Counted from the first letter of the stretch, positions 36,466 to 47,154 are shown. The stretch: 64,000 bases of DNA from Pseudomonas entomophila (GCF_013523125.1 NZ_JAAMQJ010000003.1:1-64000), one strand, 5' to 3'. The notes: generated from the letters alone by a model not told the origin. Numbers and translations are program-made.

Positions 36466-38193
36466 TCAAAGACTCTCGGATCCGGTCAGGCGCAGGACGG
36501 TCTTGCGCAGGAGGGGGCTGTCAGGCTGGGCAGCGAAGCCCTTGGCCCAGAACTGGCGTGCTTCACGGCGCTTGCCGTTGGCCCAGAGCACTTCGCCCAG
36601 GTGGGCCGCGACTTCAGGGTCGGGGAACTGCGCGAAGGCCTGGCGCAACAGGCGCTCGGCTTCGTCCAGATGGCCCAGGCGGTAGTTCACCCAGCCCAGG
36701 CTGTCGAGCACGGCCGGGTCGTCCGGCGTCAACTGGTGCGCCTGCTCGATCAGCGCCTTGGCTTCGGCGTAGCGGGTGGTGCGGTCGGCCAGGGTGTAGC
36801 CCAGGGCGTTCAGGGCCATGGCGTTCTGCGGCTCGCGGGCCAGGATGGCGCGCAGGTCGCGCTCCAGACGCGGGATGTCACCGCGCTTCTCGGCCAGCAT
36901 GGCATGGCTGTAAAGCAGGTTCAGGTCGTCCGGGTAATGCTTCAGCGCCTGGGTCAGCACCGCCTCGGCCTGGGTGTCCTTGCCGTCGTTACTGAAGGCC
37001 TCTGCCTCCACCAGGTACAGCTGGACGGCCAGGTCCGGCTGGGCTTCGCGCGCTTGGTCGAGCAGGCGCGAGGCTTCCTTGTCCCGGCCTTGGGTGATCA
37101 TGATGGCCGCCTGACGCAGGTGAGCGGCCAGGTACTGCTCGCCAGGGCCGACCAAGGCGTATTCGCGCAGGGCGCCAGCCGCATCGCCACGGTCCTCGCG
37201 GATGCGCCCGAGGTTGAGGTGGGCGGCATCGACGTTGCTGTCACGGTCGATCAATTCCTGCAGGTAACCCTCGGCTTCCTGCCAGTCCTGGGTCTCGATG
37301 CTCACCAGCGCCAGGGAGTAGCGCAGCTCGTCGTCGTCCGGGTACTGCTGCAGCAGGCTGGCGAACTCGACCTTGGCTTCGGCCAGGCGGTCCTGTTCGA
37401 CCAGGGTGCGCGCGTAGGTCAGGCGCAGGCGCTTGTCGTCGGGGTTCTCGCGAATCGCCTTCTGCAGCAGGGGCAGCGCTTCAGGCCCGCGGTCGAGTGC
37501 CTGCAGCAGCCGGGTGCGCAGCAGCATCGGGGCGATGTCGTCGCCCTGGGCCGGGTGCGCCTCGAGCAGGTCGAGGGCCTCCTGGGTCTTGCCGTCCTGG
37601 TTCAGCAGCAAGGCCTTGCCGAACAGCAACTGGCCGTTGTCGGGGTGCTTGGCCAGCAGCCGGTCGAAACTCTTGAGCAGGCCGTCGCGGGTGGCCTGGT
37701 CGGTCTCGGCCGCCGACAGCGCGAGGAAATCGAAATGCGTGTCGCCCTGGCCCTGCAGCACGCGCTCCATGTAGGTCATGGCGTCGTCGTAGCGCCCGGC
37801 GCGGGCCAGCTGGATGGCGGCGGCGCGTTGAGCGTCCAGGCTATCGGGGGCATGCCGTGCCCAGATCAGGGCGGTGTCCAGTGCCGGCTGGTCGGCGCCC
37901 AGGTATTCGGCGATCCGGTAGGCCCGTTCGGAGACGGCCGGGTCCTGGGTCTTCTCGGCCTGGTCGACGTAGTTGTCCAGCGCGAGGTCGAAGCGGTTGC
38001 GCTGACCGGCCAGTTCGGCCACCAGCAGGCTGTACAGCGTCTCGGGCGCGAAGGAGCCATACACCACCGGCTTGGCCGGTTCGGCAGGCGCGGCCTCGGC
38101 CACGGGCGCAGCGCTCTGCGGCGTCTGCGACGGCAGGCTCTGGCAGCCCTGGAGCAGGGCGAAGGCGAGTAGCAATGCGTGGGATCTGGTCAT
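36466..38193 (-). CDS. TPR-repeat lipoprotein (PA4667-like)
   Basis: A 575-residue lipoprotein with a signal and lipobox LLQGC (residues ~13-17). It is almost all tetratricopeptide repeats, with at least eight visible between residues 60 and 560, such as [31 protein letters not shown]. It corresponds by position to PA4667, upstream of lolB. The role is probably outer-membrane or periplasmic scaffolding. The ATG at 38193 gives the signal peptide a proper start ([17 protein letters not shown]). It is divergent from hemA. Confidence 0.88.
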   Translation of the reverse strand: MTRSHALLLAFALLQGCQSLPSQTPQSAAPVAEAAPAEPAKPVVYGSFAPETLYSLLVAELAGQRNRFDLALDNYVDQAEKTQDPAVSERAYRIAEYLGADQPALDTALIWARHAPDSLDAQRAAAIQLARAGRYDDAMTYMERVLQGQGDTHFDFLALSAAETDQATRDGLLKSFDRLLAKHPDNGQLLFGKALLLNQDGKTQEALDLLEAHPAQGDDIAPMLLRTRLLQALDRGPEALPLLQKAIRENPDDKRLRLTYARTLVEQDRLAEAKVEFASLLQQYPDDDELRYSLALVSIETQDWQEAEGYLQELIDRDSNVDAAHLNLGRIREDRGDAAGALREYALVGPGEQYLAAHLRQAAIMITQGRDKEASRLLDQAREAQPDLAVQLYLVEAEAFSNDGKDTQAEAVLTQALKHYPDDLNLLYSHAMLAEKRGDIPRLERDLRAILAREPQNAMALNALGYTLADRTTRYAEAKALIEQAHQLTPDDPAVLDSLGWVNYRLGHLDEAERLLRQAFAQFPDPEVAAHLGEVLWANGKRREARQFWAKGFAAQPDSPLLRKTVLRLTGSESL

Positions 38194-38362
38194 AGAAGAG
38201 GCTTTGGAGGGCTCACCGGCAGTCGTGGCAATCATGACACAAGCGCTGGGGCAAACCCACCTGCGATGGCCAAGGCCTATTGAGACAATAGTGAACGGTG
38301 GTTGTTCTGGAACCTGCGAAGTAGGACAATTATCGGCTTCCTGTCATCACCAGCGATTTTGC

Positions 38363-39640
38363 ATGGCCTTTCTCGCACTTGGCATCAACCACAAGACCGC
38401 TTCGGTGGACGTTCGCGAGCGCGTGGCGTTCACGCCCGAACAGTTGGTCGATGCCCTGCAGCAACTGTGTCGACTGACCGCCAGCCGTGAAGCCGCGATC
38501 CTCTCGACCTGCAACCGCAGCGAGCTGTACCTGGAGCAAGAGCACCTGTCGGCCGACGACGTGCTGCTGTGGCTGGCCGACTATCACCGCCTGAGCCTGG
38601 ACGAACTGCGGGCCAGCGCCTATGTGCACGAAGAGCACGCTGCCGTGCGCCACATGATGCGCGTGGCCTCCGGCCTCGACTCGCTGGTCCTGGGCGAGCC
38701 GCAGATCCTCGGCCAGATGAAATCGGCCTATGCCGTGGCGCGTGAAGCCGGCACCATCGGCCCGCTGCTGGGCCGGCTGTTCCAGGCCACCTTCAGCGCT
38801 GCCAAGCAGGTGCGCACCGATACCGCGATCGGCGAGAACCCGGTGTCGGTGGCGTTCGCCGCCGTCAGCCTGGCCCGGCAGATCTTCAGCGACCTCGGAC
38901 GCAGTCAGGCGCTGCTGATCGGTGCCGGCGAAACCATCACGCTGGTGGCCCGCCACCTGCACGAGCAGGGCGTGCGCCGGATCGTGGTGGCCAACCGGAC
39001 CCTCGAGCGTGCCAGCCTGCTGGCCGAGCAGTTCGGGGCCCATGCCGTCCTGCTGGCCGACATCCCTCAGGAGCTGGCCAACAGCGACATCGTCATCAGC
39101 TCCACGGCCAGCCAGTTGCCGATCCTCGGCAAGGGCGCGGTGGAAAGCGCCCTCAAGCAGCGGCGGCACAAGCCGATCTTCATGGTCGACATCGCCGTGC
39201 CCCGCGACATCGAGCCGGAAGTCGGCGAACTCGACGACGTCTACCTGTATACCGTCGACGACCTGCACGACGTGGTGGCGGAAAACCTCAAGAGCCGCCA
39301 GGGCGCCGCGCAGGCCGCCGAAGAGCTGGTCGGCGCCGGGGCCGAGGACTTCATGGTGCGCCTGCGCGAACTGGCGGCCGTGGACGTGCTCAAGGCCTAC
39401 CGCCAGCAGAGCGAACGCCTGCGTGACGACGAGCTGCAAAAGGCCCAGCGGCTGCTGGCCAACGGCGGCAACCCGGAAGAGGTGCTGGCCCAGCTCGCTC
39501 GAGGTCTGACCAACAAGCTGCTGCACGCCCCGAGCGTGCAGTTGAAGAAGCTGTCCGCCGAAGGCCGCGTCGATGCGCTGGCCATGGCTCAGGAATTGTT
39601 TGCCCTCAACGAAGGCCCCACGGACAAGACTCCGCAATGA
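38363..39640 (+). CDS. hemA: Glutamyl-tRNA reductase
   Basis: First committed enzyme of C5-pathway haem synthesis. It reduces glutamyl-tRNA to glutamate-1-semialdehyde. The 425-residue protein starts [15 protein letters not shown], with the active-site Cys50 in [10 protein letters not shown], the NADPH loop [16 protein letters not shown] and the dimerisation tail. It overlaps prfA by 4 bp, the conserved hemA-prfA-prmC arrangement. Confidence 0.97.
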   Translation: MAFLALGINHKTASVDVRERVAFTPEQLVDALQQLCRLTASREAAILSTCNRSELYLEQEHLSADDVLLWLADYHRLSLDELRASAYVHEEHAAVRHMMRVASGLDSLVLGEPQILGQMKSAYAVAREAGTIGPLLGRLFQATFSAAKQVRTDTAIGENPVSVAFAAVSLARQIFSDLGRSQALLIGAGETITLVARHLHEQGVRRIVVANRTLERASLLAEQFGAHAVLLADIPQELANSDIVISSTASQLPILGKGAVESALKQRRHKPIFMVDIAVPRDIEPEVGELDDVYLYTVDDLHDVVAENLKSRQGAAQAAEELVGAGAEDFMVRLRELAAVDVLKAYRQQSERLRDDELQKAQRLLANGGNPEEVLAQLARGLTNKLLHAPSVQLKKLSAEGRVDALAMAQELFALNEGPTDKTPQ

Positions 39641-40719
39641 AAGCGTCGCTGCTCAACAAACTGGACACGCTCCAGGACCGTTTCGAAGAACTGACCGCCC
39701 TGCTGGGCGATGCGCAGACGATCGCCGACCAGGCACGTTTCCGGACCTACTCGCGCGAATACGCCGAAGTCGAGCCGGTGATCGCCGCCTACCGCCAATG
39801 GTGCAAGGTTCAGGACGATCTCAAGGGCGCCGAAGCGCTGCTCAAGGACAGCGATCCGGACCTGCGCGAGATGGCCGTCGAGGAAGTCGGCGAGGCCAAG
39901 CAGCAGTTGCAGGCGCTCGAAGGCGGCCTGCAACGCATGCTGTTGCCCAAGGACCCCAACGACGGGCGCAACGTGTTCCTGGAAATCCGCGCTGGCACCG
40001 GTGGGGACGAGGCGGCGATCTTCTCCGGCGATCTGTTCCGCATGTATTCGCGGTACGCTGAAAAGCGCGGCTGGCGCCTGGAAATTCTCTCGGAAAACGA
40101 GGGCGAGCACGGCGGCTACAAGGAGATCATCGCCCGAGTCGAAGGCGACAACGTCTACGCCAAGCTCAAGTTCGAGTCCGGTGCGCACCGCGTGCAGCGT
40201 GTCCCGGAGACCGAGTCCCAAGGGCGCATCCACACCTCGGCTTGCACCGTCGCGGTGCTGCCCGAGCCCGATGAGCAGGCGGCGATCGAGATCAACCCGG
40301 CCGACCTGCGGGTGGACACCTACCGGGCCTCCGGTGCCGGTGGCCAGCACGTCAACAAGACCGACTCGGCGATCCGCATCACCCACTTGCCCACCGGCAT
40401 CGTGGTCGAGTGCCAGGAAGAGCGCTCGCAGCACAAGAACCGCGCCCGCGCCATGGCCTGGCTGTCGGCCAAGCTCAACGACATGCAGACCAGCGCCGCG
40501 CAGAACGCCATGGCCAGCGAGCGCAAGCTGCTGGTCGGCTCGGGCGACCGTTCCGAGCGCATCCGTACCTACAACTACCCACAGGGCCGAGTGACCGATC
40601 ACCGCGTCAACCTGACCCTGTATTCGCTCGACGAGATCCTGGCCGGCGGCGTCGATGCCGTGATCGAGCCGCTGTTGGCCGAATACCAGGCCGATCAACT
40701 GGCCGCACTGGGAGACTGA
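39637..40719 (+). CDS. prfA: Peptide chain release factor 1
   Basis: A 360-residue RF1 that reads UAA and UAG. The tripeptide that recognises the stop codon (PxT region, [15 protein letters not shown]) and the GGQ loop [16 protein letters not shown] are intact. The next gene, prmC, encodes the methylase of this GGQ glutamine, and its ATG follows the prfA stop directly (TGAATG). Confidence 0.98.
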   Translation: MKASLLNKLDTLQDRFEELTALLGDAQTIADQARFRTYSREYAEVEPVIAAYRQWCKVQDDLKGAEALLKDSDPDLREMAVEEVGEAKQQLQALEGGLQRMLLPKDPNDGRNVFLEIRAGTGGDEAAIFSGDLFRMYSRYAEKRGWRLEILSENEGEHGGYKEIIARVEGDNVYAKLKFESGAHRVQRVPETESQGRIHTSACTVAVLPEPDEQAAIEINPADLRVDTYRASGAGGQHVNKTDSAIRITHLPTGIVVECQEERSQHKNRARAMAWLSAKLNDMQTSAAQNAMASERKLLVGSGDRSERIRTYNYPQGRVTDHRVNLTLYSLDEILAGGVDAVIEPLLAEYQADQLAALGD

Positions 40720-41550
40720 ATGACCATCATCGCCAGCCTGCTGCGCGCCGCGCAGTTGCCGGGTTCGCCCACCGAGCGCCTGGATGCCGAGCTGTTGCTC
40801 GCCCATGCCCTGGGCAAGTCGCGCAGCTACCTGCACACCTGGCCCGAGCGCATCGTGCCCAACGAGGCGGCGCAGGCCTTCGCCGGCTACCTGGCGCGCC
40901 GCCGCGCCGGTGAACCCATCGCCTACATTCTCGGGCAGCAAGGGTTCTGGAAACTGGACCTGGAAGTCGCGCCCCATACGTTGATTCCTCGCCCGGAAAC
41001 CGAGCTGCTGGTCGAGGCCGCGCTGCAGCGCCTGCCCGCAGGACCGGCACGCGTGCTGGACCTGGGCACGGGCACCGGCGCCATCGCCCTGGCCTTGGCC
41101 AGCGAGCGCCCCGCCTGGCAGGTCATGGCCGTGGACCGTGTCGAGGCGGCTGTGGCCCTGGCCGAGCGCAACCGTCAGCGACTGCGCCTGGACAATGTCC
41201 ATATCCTGGCCAGCCACTGGTTCGAGGCGCTGGCCGACCAGCGCTTCGACGTGATCCTGAGCAATCCGCCCTACATCGCCAGCGCCGATCCGCACCTGGC
41301 CGTTGGCGATGTGCGCTTTGAACCCAGCAGCGCCCTGGTCGCCGGCCCCGATGGCCTGGACGACCTGCGCACGATCATCGTCCAGGCGCCGACGCACCTG
41401 GTGCCAGGCGGCTGGCTGCTGCTCGAACATGGATTCGATCAGGCCCCCGCCGTGCGCGAGCTGTTGCTGCGCCACGGCTTCGAAGCGGTCGACAATGTTC
41501 CCGATCTGGCAGGCCATCCGCGCGTCAGCCTGGGCCGCCTGCCATGCTGA
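40720..41550 (+). CDS. prmC: Release factor glutamine methyltransferase PrmC (HemK)
   Basis: A 276-residue SAM-dependent methyltransferase that methylates the GGQ Gln of RF1 and RF2. The SAM motif is VLDLGTGTGAIALAL and the substrate motif is LSNPPYIA. The N-terminal helical domain (RLDAELLLAHALGKSRSYL...) is normal. It overlaps moeB by 7 bp. Confidence 0.97.
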   Translation: MTIIASLLRAAQLPGSPTERLDAELLLAHALGKSRSYLHTWPERIVPNEAAQAFAGYLARRRAGEPIAYILGQQGFWKLDLEVAPHTLIPRPETELLVEAALQRLPAGPARVLDLGTGTGAIALALASERPAWQVMAVDRVEAAVALAERNRQRLRLDNVHILASHWFEALADQRFDVILSNPPYIASADPHLAVGDVRFEPSSALVAGPDGLDDLRTIIVQAPTHLVPGGWLLLEHGFDQAPAVRELLLRHGFEAVDNVPDLAGHPRVSLGRLPC

Positions 41551-42299
41551 GCGACCAGGCGCTGCTGCGCTACAGTCGCCAGATCCTGCTGCCGCAGGTC
41601 GACATCAAGGGCCAGCTGCGCCTGCAGCGCAGCCGCGTGCTGATCGTCGGCCTGGGCGGGCTGGGCTCGCCGGTCGCGCTGTACCTGGCGGGCGCCGGTG
41701 TCGGCGAGCTGCACCTGGCCGACTTCGACGACGTCGACGTGACCAACCTGCAGCGCCAGATCCTGCATGACACGCTCAGCGTCGGTGCGAGCAAGGTCGA
41801 CTCCGCGCTGCAGCGGCTGACGGCGCTCAACCCTGAGGTGCGTCTGGTGGCCCATCGGCAGGCCCTGGATGACGAGGCCCTGGTCGAGGCCGTGGGCGCT
41901 GTCGACTTGGTGCTGGACTGTTCCGACAATTTCGCCACCCGCGAAGCGGTCAACCGGGCTTGCGTACGCCAGGAAAAACCCTTGGTCAGCGGCGCGGCGA
42001 TTCGCCTGGAGGGGCAGTTGACGGTCTTCGACACCCGCCAGGTGCACAGCCCGTGCTACCACTGCCTCTACGGACATGGCAGCGAGGCCGAGCTGACCTG
42101 CAGCGAGGCCGGCGTACTCGGCCCGCTGGTGGGGCTGGTCGGCAGTGTGCAGGCGCTCGAGGCGCTGAAGCTGCTGGCTGGCTTTGGTGAAACCCTGGTC
42201 GGCCGGCTGCTGCTGATCGACGCGCTCGGCACGCGCCTGCGCGAACTTCGGGTCAAGCGTGATCCAGGGTGTGCCGTGTGTGGCCATCGCCATGAATGA
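41544..42299 (+). CDS. moeB: Adenylyltransferase of the MoeB/ThiF/HesA family
   Basis: A 251-residue E1-like enzyme that adenylates the C-terminal Gly of a small sulfur carrier (MoaD or ThiS). It has the ATP motif [19 protein letters not shown], the DxDxVxxxNLxRQ motif ([15 protein letters not shown]) and Zn Cys pairs CYHC and CAVC near the C-terminus. Family knowledge cannot decide between MoaD and ThiS from this sequence; neither partner gene is nearby. It overlaps murI by 8 bp. Confidence 0.9.
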   Translation: MLSDQALLRYSRQILLPQVDIKGQLRLQRSRVLIVGLGGLGSPVALYLAGAGVGELHLADFDDVDVTNLQRQILHDTLSVGASKVDSALQRLTALNPEVRLVAHRQALDDEALVEAVGAVDLVLDCSDNFATREAVNRACVRQEKPLVSGAAIRLEGQLTVFDTRQVHSPCYHCLYGHGSEAELTCSEAGVLGPLVGLVGSVQALEALKLLAGFGETLVGRLLLIDALGTRLRELRVKRDPGCAVCGHRHE

Positions 42300-43089
42300 G
42301 CGCAACGCGCCGATCGGCGTGATGGATTCGGGTGTGGGCGGGTTGTCGGTGCTGGCCGAGATCCGACGCTTGCTGCCCTGGGAAAGTCTGTTGTACGTGG
42401 CCGACGGTGGGCACGTGCCCTACGGGGAAAAATCCCCCGAGGCCATTCGCCAGCGCTGCCGGATCATCGCCGACTTCTTTCGGGAGCAGGGCGCCAAGGC
42501 CCTGGTCCTGGCGTGCAACACCGCAACGGCCGCCGCGGTCGCCGACCTGCGTGAGGCCTACCCCGGCTGGCCACTGGTCGGCATGGAGCCTGCGGTCAAG
42601 CCCGCAGCTTCGGCCACCCGCAATGGCGTGGTCGGCGTGCTGGCGACCACCGGCACCTTGCAGAGCGCCAAGTTCGCCGCCTTGCTCGACCGCTTCGCCA
42701 GCGACGTGCGGGTCATCACCCAGCCCTGTCCAGGGCTGGTCGAGCTGATCGAAGAAGGGAATCTGCACAGCCCGGCATTGCGAGCGTTGCTGGCAGGCTA
42801 CGTGCAGCCGCTGATCACCGCCGGTTGCGATACCGTGATCTTGGGCTGTACCCATTACCCCTTCCTCAAGCCGTTGCTGGCCGATCTGCTGCCGTCTTCG
42901 GTCATTCTCATCGACACGGGCACTGCGGTGGCGCGACAGGTGCGCCGGCTGCTGGAAGAGCGTGCGCTGCTCGCCGCCCCTCCTGCGAATGCCACACGTT
43001 TCTGGACCAGCGGGGATCCGGTGGCCTTCGCGCGAACGCTGCCTGTGTTGTGGGGCGCTCCCGATGAGGTTCGGCGTTTGGCGCGGTGA
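42292..43089 (+). CDS. murI: Glutamate racemase
   Basis: A 265-residue enzyme supplying D-glutamate for peptidoglycan. Both catalytic Cys motifs are present ([11 protein letters not shown] and LGCTHYPF). The N-terminus starts [21 protein letters not shown] at ATG 42292, inside the end of moeB; an earlier in-frame start at 42259 lies deeper in moeB and is less likely. It ends the hemA-murI cluster. Confidence 0.96.
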   Translation: MNERNAPIGVMDSGVGGLSVLAEIRRLLPWESLLYVADGGHVPYGEKSPEAIRQRCRIIADFFREQGAKALVLACNTATAAAVADLREAYPGWPLVGMEPAVKPAASATRNGVVGVLATTGTLQSAKFAALLDRFASDVRVITQPCPGLVELIEEGNLHSPALRALLAGYVQPLITAGCDTVILGCTHYPFLKPLLADLLPSSVILIDTGTAVARQVRRLLEERALLAAPPANATRFWTSGDPVAFARTLPVLWGAPDEVRRLAR

Positions 43090-43135
43090 AACCCGCCTTG
43101 CTCGCCAAGCCCGCCGAATACCCGAAGTCGACCCG

Positions 43136-43831
43136 CTAGAGGGGCCACAGCGCGTCCACGTTCAACGCTTCCAGAACCAGTTCAGGGTGCCGGCCTGGCA
43201 GCGTCTCGACGATCCGATGAGCCGCCTTCTCCGCGGTCCACTCGCCGGGCGGCATCGGTCGGCCGAATACGGGCAGCTTGATCGACGAGGGCGCGATCAG
43301 CGACAGGCCGACGCCCTGGGCCTGGAGAGGTTGACGTTGCTCCCTGAACCACTGCACCAGGCTGTTGCTGGTCGAGAGCGGCAGGGCCGGATCCCCTTCC
43401 TGAGCGGCTGAAGCCTGACTGAAAAGACCGAGCACCAGGGGCTTGCGCGCTTTCGCCAACAAGGGCATGGCAGCCTCGAGAACGTGCCTGGCGGCGCGCC
43501 GATTGGTCTGGATGATGCTAGCGAACAACGTATTGGCCGTGATCTGGGCAGGGACGTAGTCGCAGGTGCCCGCATTGAGGATGCACAGGTTCAGGCTACC
43601 CCAACGTGCCTCGATCATGGCGCTCGTCTCAACCGCGGCCTGCGCATCGGTCAACAGGTGGGGCACCAGCAACAAATTGTGCACATCCTCATGTCCTGAG
43701 AAGGGCGTGAGAGAGACATCAGGCCTGACGCTTGCGGCCACGCGATGACCTTTTTTCAGCAAGTAATTGATCAAGGCGTACCCAAGACCACTGGAAGCGC
43801 CAGTGACCCAGACGACCAGCGATTCGCCCAC
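43136..43831 (-). CDS. SDR-like protein lacking the catalytic Tyr and Lys
   Basis: A 231-residue Rossmann protein. The nucleotide motif TGASSGLG (residues 10-17) and NAG (86-88) are present, but where YxxxK should occur the protein reads LSTSN (152-156), so both the catalytic Tyr and Lys are missing. It may bind NAD(P) without reducing anything, or use another mechanism. The GTG start at 43831 has AAGGAG five bases upstream. It lies 9 bp after phrB and is the last gene of the light-response operon. Confidence 0.8.
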   Translation of the reverse strand: MGESLVVWVTGASSGLGYALINYLLKKGHRVAASVRPDVSLTPFSGHEDVHNLLLVPHLLTDAQAAVETSAMIEARWGSLNLCILNAGTCDYVPAQITANTLFASIIQTNRRAARHVLEAAMPLLAKARKPLVLGLFSQASAAQEGDPALPLSTSNSLVQWFREQRQPLQAQGVGLSLIAPSSIKLPVFGRPMPPGEWTAEKAAHRIVETLPGRHPELVLEALNVDALWPL

Positions 43832-43840
43832 TTCAACTCC

Positions 43841-45265
43841 TTAGCCTTGAATACGAGGCAGCCCTTTGAAAGCCTCCAAGGCGCGTTTTCGACTCTCGCT
43901 CAACTCCACGATGGGTCGTGGATACCCATGGTTTTCAACTATGTCAGAAGTGAGCGGCGGGAGATGAACGTTTTTGAACAGATGATCAATTTCCGGTATC
44001 CATTGGCCGATAAAGCGCCCATTTGGATCAAATCGCCGTGATTGAGTGACGGGGTTGAAGATACGGAAATACGGCACCGAGTCCGTGCCTGTGGAGGCGC
44101 TCCATTGCCAGCCGCCATTGTTGGCGGCCAAGTCGCCATCGATCAGGTGGCGCATGAAGTAGCGCTCGCCTTCACGCCAGTCGATCAACAGATTCTTGGT
44201 CAGGAACATGGCGGTGATCATGCGCAACCGGTTGTGCATCCAGCCGGTGGCGAGCAACTGGCGCATGGCTGCATCGATCAATGGAAAGCCCGTACGGCCT
44301 TCTTGCCACGCCTTTAGCTCGTCAGGCGCATGACGCCAGGGCAGGGCCTCGGTCTGCGGTCGAAAGGCTCGATGACGGGACACGTGGGGGTAACCGGTCA
44401 GGATGTGCTTGTAGAACTCGCGCCAGAGCAGCTCGGTGATCCAGGTCTGCACGCCTTGGTTGCCACTGTCGAGGTCACCCCGGTTGTGGCCGAGGGCGGC
44501 ATGCAGGCACTGACGTACCGAAATCACGCCTGCGGCCAGGTAGGCCGATAACTGGCTGGTGCCCTGTTTTGCCGGCAGGTCGCGAAGGTGGTCATAGTCT
44601 TCAGCGATCTCGTCCAGAAAGCGGGCCAGTCGATGCTGGGCCTCGGCTTCGCCAGCAGGCCAGAGCGTACGCAGCGACTCAGCGGGTGGGGCGAAGCCGT
44701 CGACGTGCTTGGGCAGCTGGCTGCTCGGGATGGACAAGGGAGCCTGCTTGCGAACCGACGGGACAATGGCGGGCAGGCTGCCCAAAAGGCGCTCCATGCA
44801 GGCCTTGCGGAATTGACCGAAGACTTGGAAGTAGTGCCCGTTGCGCGTCAGCACCGAACCAGGCTTGAACAGCAGTTGGTCCAGGTGATCGTGCGCTTCG
44901 ATACCGGCGTCTTCCAGCGCGGTGCGTACGGCGGTATCGCGGGTTTCTTCGTTGACGCCGTACTCGGCGTTCCAGTGGACCGCCTCGATCACGTGTTGAT
45001 TACAGAGCGCCAGCACGGTCTCCGGGACTTGGGCCCAGGTGTCGATATGACGAATCAACAGCGGGATGTTCATGGCATCCAGACGCGTGCGCAAGGCCGC
45101 CAGGTTGCGCAGCCAGAAATCGACCTTGCACGCCGCGTCGTCGTGCGCCTGCCATTGCCCTGGCGTGACCAGCCACAGCGCGACGGTCGGGCCTCGTTCA
45201 CAGGCGGCCTGCAGCGCGGTGTTGTCGTCGAGGCGCAGGTCGCTGCGCAGCCAGGTCAGTTGCAT
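43841..45265 (-). CDS. phrB: Deoxyribodipyrimidine (CPD) photolyase
   Basis: A 474-residue class I photolyase that uses FAD and visible/near-UV light to split cyclobutane pyrimidine dimers. The N-terminal alpha/beta antenna domain starts MQLTWLRSDLRLDDNTAL. The FAD domain holds EFYKHILTGYPHVSRHRAF, GWMHNRLRMITAMFLTKNLLIDWREGERYFM and NNGGWQWSASTGTDSVPYFRIFNP. The Trp residues of the electron-transfer chain appear kept. It overlaps the upstream MerR gene by 10 bp. Confidence 0.96.
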   Translation of the reverse strand: MQLTWLRSDLRLDDNTALQAACERGPTVALWLVTPGQWQAHDDAACKVDFWLRNLAALRTRLDAMNIPLLIRHIDTWAQVPETVLALCNQHVIEAVHWNAEYGVNEETRDTAVRTALEDAGIEAHDHLDQLLFKPGSVLTRNGHYFQVFGQFRKACMERLLGSLPAIVPSVRKQAPLSIPSSQLPKHVDGFAPPAESLRTLWPAGEAEAQHRLARFLDEIAEDYDHLRDLPAKQGTSQLSAYLAAGVISVRQCLHAALGHNRGDLDSGNQGVQTWITELLWREFYKHILTGYPHVSRHRAFRPQTEALPWRHAPDELKAWQEGRTGFPLIDAAMRQLLATGWMHNRLRMITAMFLTKNLLIDWREGERYFMRHLIDGDLAANNGGWQWSASTGTDSVPYFRIFNPVTQSRRFDPNGRFIGQWIPEIDHLFKNVHLPPLTSDIVENHGYPRPIVELSESRKRALEAFKGLPRIQG

Positions 45266-46176
45266 GGGTGGTCTTCGTCAGGCAGAGAAAGGTAGTTGCT
45301 GGCATGCTTGATGGCTTGAAAGTGCCGCAACGCGGCGTGAGGCGTGTCGAACAGCGAGCGTCCTGTCTCGGCAAGGTCCTGGAGTCCAGTCCGGTGCAGG
45401 GCCAGTGATGGCCCTCCGAGCAACACGGGCACGTGGATACCCTCAAGCGTCCGGCGCAGTGTCGACACGTCGAGTGAGCGGCCCAGGTGCAGCATCACTG
45501 CACAAGGCGTCAGGCGCTCCACGGCCTGTTGCAACTGCCGGCCGGTCACCGGTTGCTCAAGCGTTTCCACGGCCTGTCCGCTGCTGCTGAGCAGCCAGGC
45601 CGCCAGCCAGAAATGGGCATCGAACGGCTCACGGTTGTCCGTGGCCAGCAGCACGGCAGGACCTTCCAGGGACTGGACGTCGTGGTACACCCTGGCGCCC
45701 AGCTTGCTGCGCAGCCAACCGTGGAAGAACACCGTCTCCAGCTCGGCTTCGAACGGTGGTTGCCAGCGCTGGGCCAGGTGCTCGAGCACCGGCAGCAGCA
45801 GGCGCTCGCACAGGGTGATGGCCGGGTAGAGGGCCATGGCCTGGTTGAGCTGCTGGTCGAGTGCGCGCTGTGACAGGCGGCCAATGGCGTCGATCAGTTG
45901 CCTGGCGCGCGTCTGCCACTCGCCCTCCAGCTCAGGCAAGACCGTCGATTGCTGTTCGAGCAGGGCGCGCACCTGACCCACCGACGCCCCCCGGTCGAGC
46001 CAGCCGAGGATGACGCGGACACGGCCGAGCTGTTCCTGTGAGTAGAGCCGGTGCCCCTTGGCGGTGCGTTGCGGAACGATCAGCCCATAGCGTCGCTCCC
46101 AGGCACGCAGCGTGACGGGATTGACGCCCGTCAGGCGGGCGACGTCGCGAATGGGCAGCAAGGTTTCAGATGACAT
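45256..46176 (-). CDS. MerR-family regulator, LitR/CarH-like (class II, PplR1-like)
   Basis: A 306-residue regulator. The MerR helix-turn-helix is at residues 7-75 (TLRAWERRYGLIVPQRTAKGHRLYS). The C-terminal part has the fold of a CarH/LitR cobalamin domain, but the B12 motif is damaged: D186-A-H188 is kept while the Gly of DxHxxG is Leu191, and no WxxxxxxxxxEH motif is seen. This fits the class II LitR proteins of Pseudomonas (PplR1/PplR2 of P. putida, from memory), which act with a separate LOV photoreceptor. It lies between the TudS-like gene and phrB with overlaps on both sides. Confidence 0.82.
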   Translation of the reverse strand: MSSETLLPIRDVARLTGVNPVTLRAWERRYGLIVPQRTAKGHRLYSQEQLGRVRVILGWLDRGASVGQVRALLEQQSTVLPELEGEWQTRARQLIDAIGRLSQRALDQQLNQAMALYPAITLCERLLLPVLEHLAQRWQPPFEAELETVFFHGWLRSKLGARVYHDVQSLEGPAVLLATDNREPFDAHFWLAAWLLSSSGQAVETLEQPVTGRQLQQAVERLTPCAVMLHLGRSLDVSTLRRTLEGIHVPVLLGGPSLALHRTGLQDLAETGRSLFDTPHAALRHFQAIKHASNYLSLPDEDHPCN

Positions 46177-47134
46177 TGCGCAGCCCCAGCTTTTCCGGGT
46201 GAGGGTTGAGATAGGCCTGCTGCAGCAGGTAAGGGTCAGGATGGTTGTGCAGGTGATGCTTGAGCAGGGTCATCGGCACGACCAGCGGAACGATGCCCTG
46301 CTGGTACTGGGTGATCAGGCGCTGCAGCTCGACCTTGTCATCGCTGCAGATGACGGGGCGCAGGTAGCCGACCAGATGCTGCAGGACGTTGCTGTGCGTG
46401 CCCCGGTTGGCGCAACGGCGCAGAGCCGTCATGAGTTGGCTGAAATAGCGCGTCCCGACCGCCTGAGGGTCGTCGTCGCGGGTCATGGTACCCAGCAGAC
46501 GCCCCAGTTCGCGATAGGCCTGGGGGTTGTGGGCCATCAGCAGGTACTTGTAGCGCGAATGAAAGGCGATCAACGCGCCGCGGTCCAGCCCCTGGGCCAA
46601 CTGTGACTGCCAGTCAGCGTAGGCATAGACGCGGCTGACGAAGTTCTCGCGCAACACGGCGTCATGCAGGCGTCCTTCCTCTTCCACCGGCAGGTCGGGC
46701 TTCTCGGCACAGAACGCCGCCGCATAGGCACCTCGGCCGCCCTTGAGGGCCGGATGGCCGTTTTCCTGGTAGACCTTGACTCGCTCCAGGCCACAGGAGG
46801 GCGATTTCTGCATGAAGATGTAGCCACAGATATCGCCCAGTTCCCCCGCCATGCGCTTGCCGTAATCACGCAGGGCAGGGCCGTAATCCTCATCAGGATC
46901 GCGCGTGGCGACTACGTTCGGCGCCTCCGGGTCACCGATCAAGCGGATGGGCTCGCGGGGCACGCCCAGGCCGATGGCCATCTCGGGACACAGGGTGACC
47001 CAGTCGAAATGCTCGTCGAACAGCGTGTGACACAGCGAGGACGACTTGTGTCCACCGTTGTAGCGGACTTCATCGCCCGCGAGGCAGGCGCTGACCCCGA
47101 TGCGGGGCTTGCGGGAAGGCACGGACGTGTTCAT
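46166..47134 (-). CDS. DUF523-DUF1722 protein (TudS/YbgA-like)
   Basis: A 322-residue two-domain protein. The N-terminal DUF523 domain (residues ~10-160) keeps the three Cys (VSACLAGD, TLCPEM, KSPSCG) that bind an iron-sulfur cluster in the thiouracil desulfurase TudS. The C-terminal DUF1722/YbgA domain (~185-300) has RYKYLLMAHNPQAYRELG. E. coli ybgA also neighbours phr. A role in removing 4-thiouracil, a near-UV-sensitive base, is an attractive inference. ATG 47134 was chosen over 47140 because GGAG lies six bases before it. Confidence 0.85.
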   Translation of the reverse strand: MNTSVPSRKPRIGVSACLAGDEVRYNGGHKSSSLCHTLFDEHFDWVTLCPEMAIGLGVPREPIRLIGDPEAPNVVATRDPDEDYGPALRDYGKRMAGELGDICGYIFMQKSPSCGLERVKVYQENGHPALKGGRGAYAAAFCAEKPDLPVEEEGRLHDAVLRENFVSRVYAYADWQSQLAQGLDRGALIAFHSRYKYLLMAHNPQAYRELGRLLGTMTRDDDPQAVGTRYFSQLMTALRRCANRGTHSNVLQHLVGYLRPVICSDDKVELQRLITQYQQGIVPLVVPMTLLKHHLHNHPDPYLLQQAYLNPHPEKLGLRNVI

Positions 47135-47154
47135 CGTCATCTCCGGAAAATACC

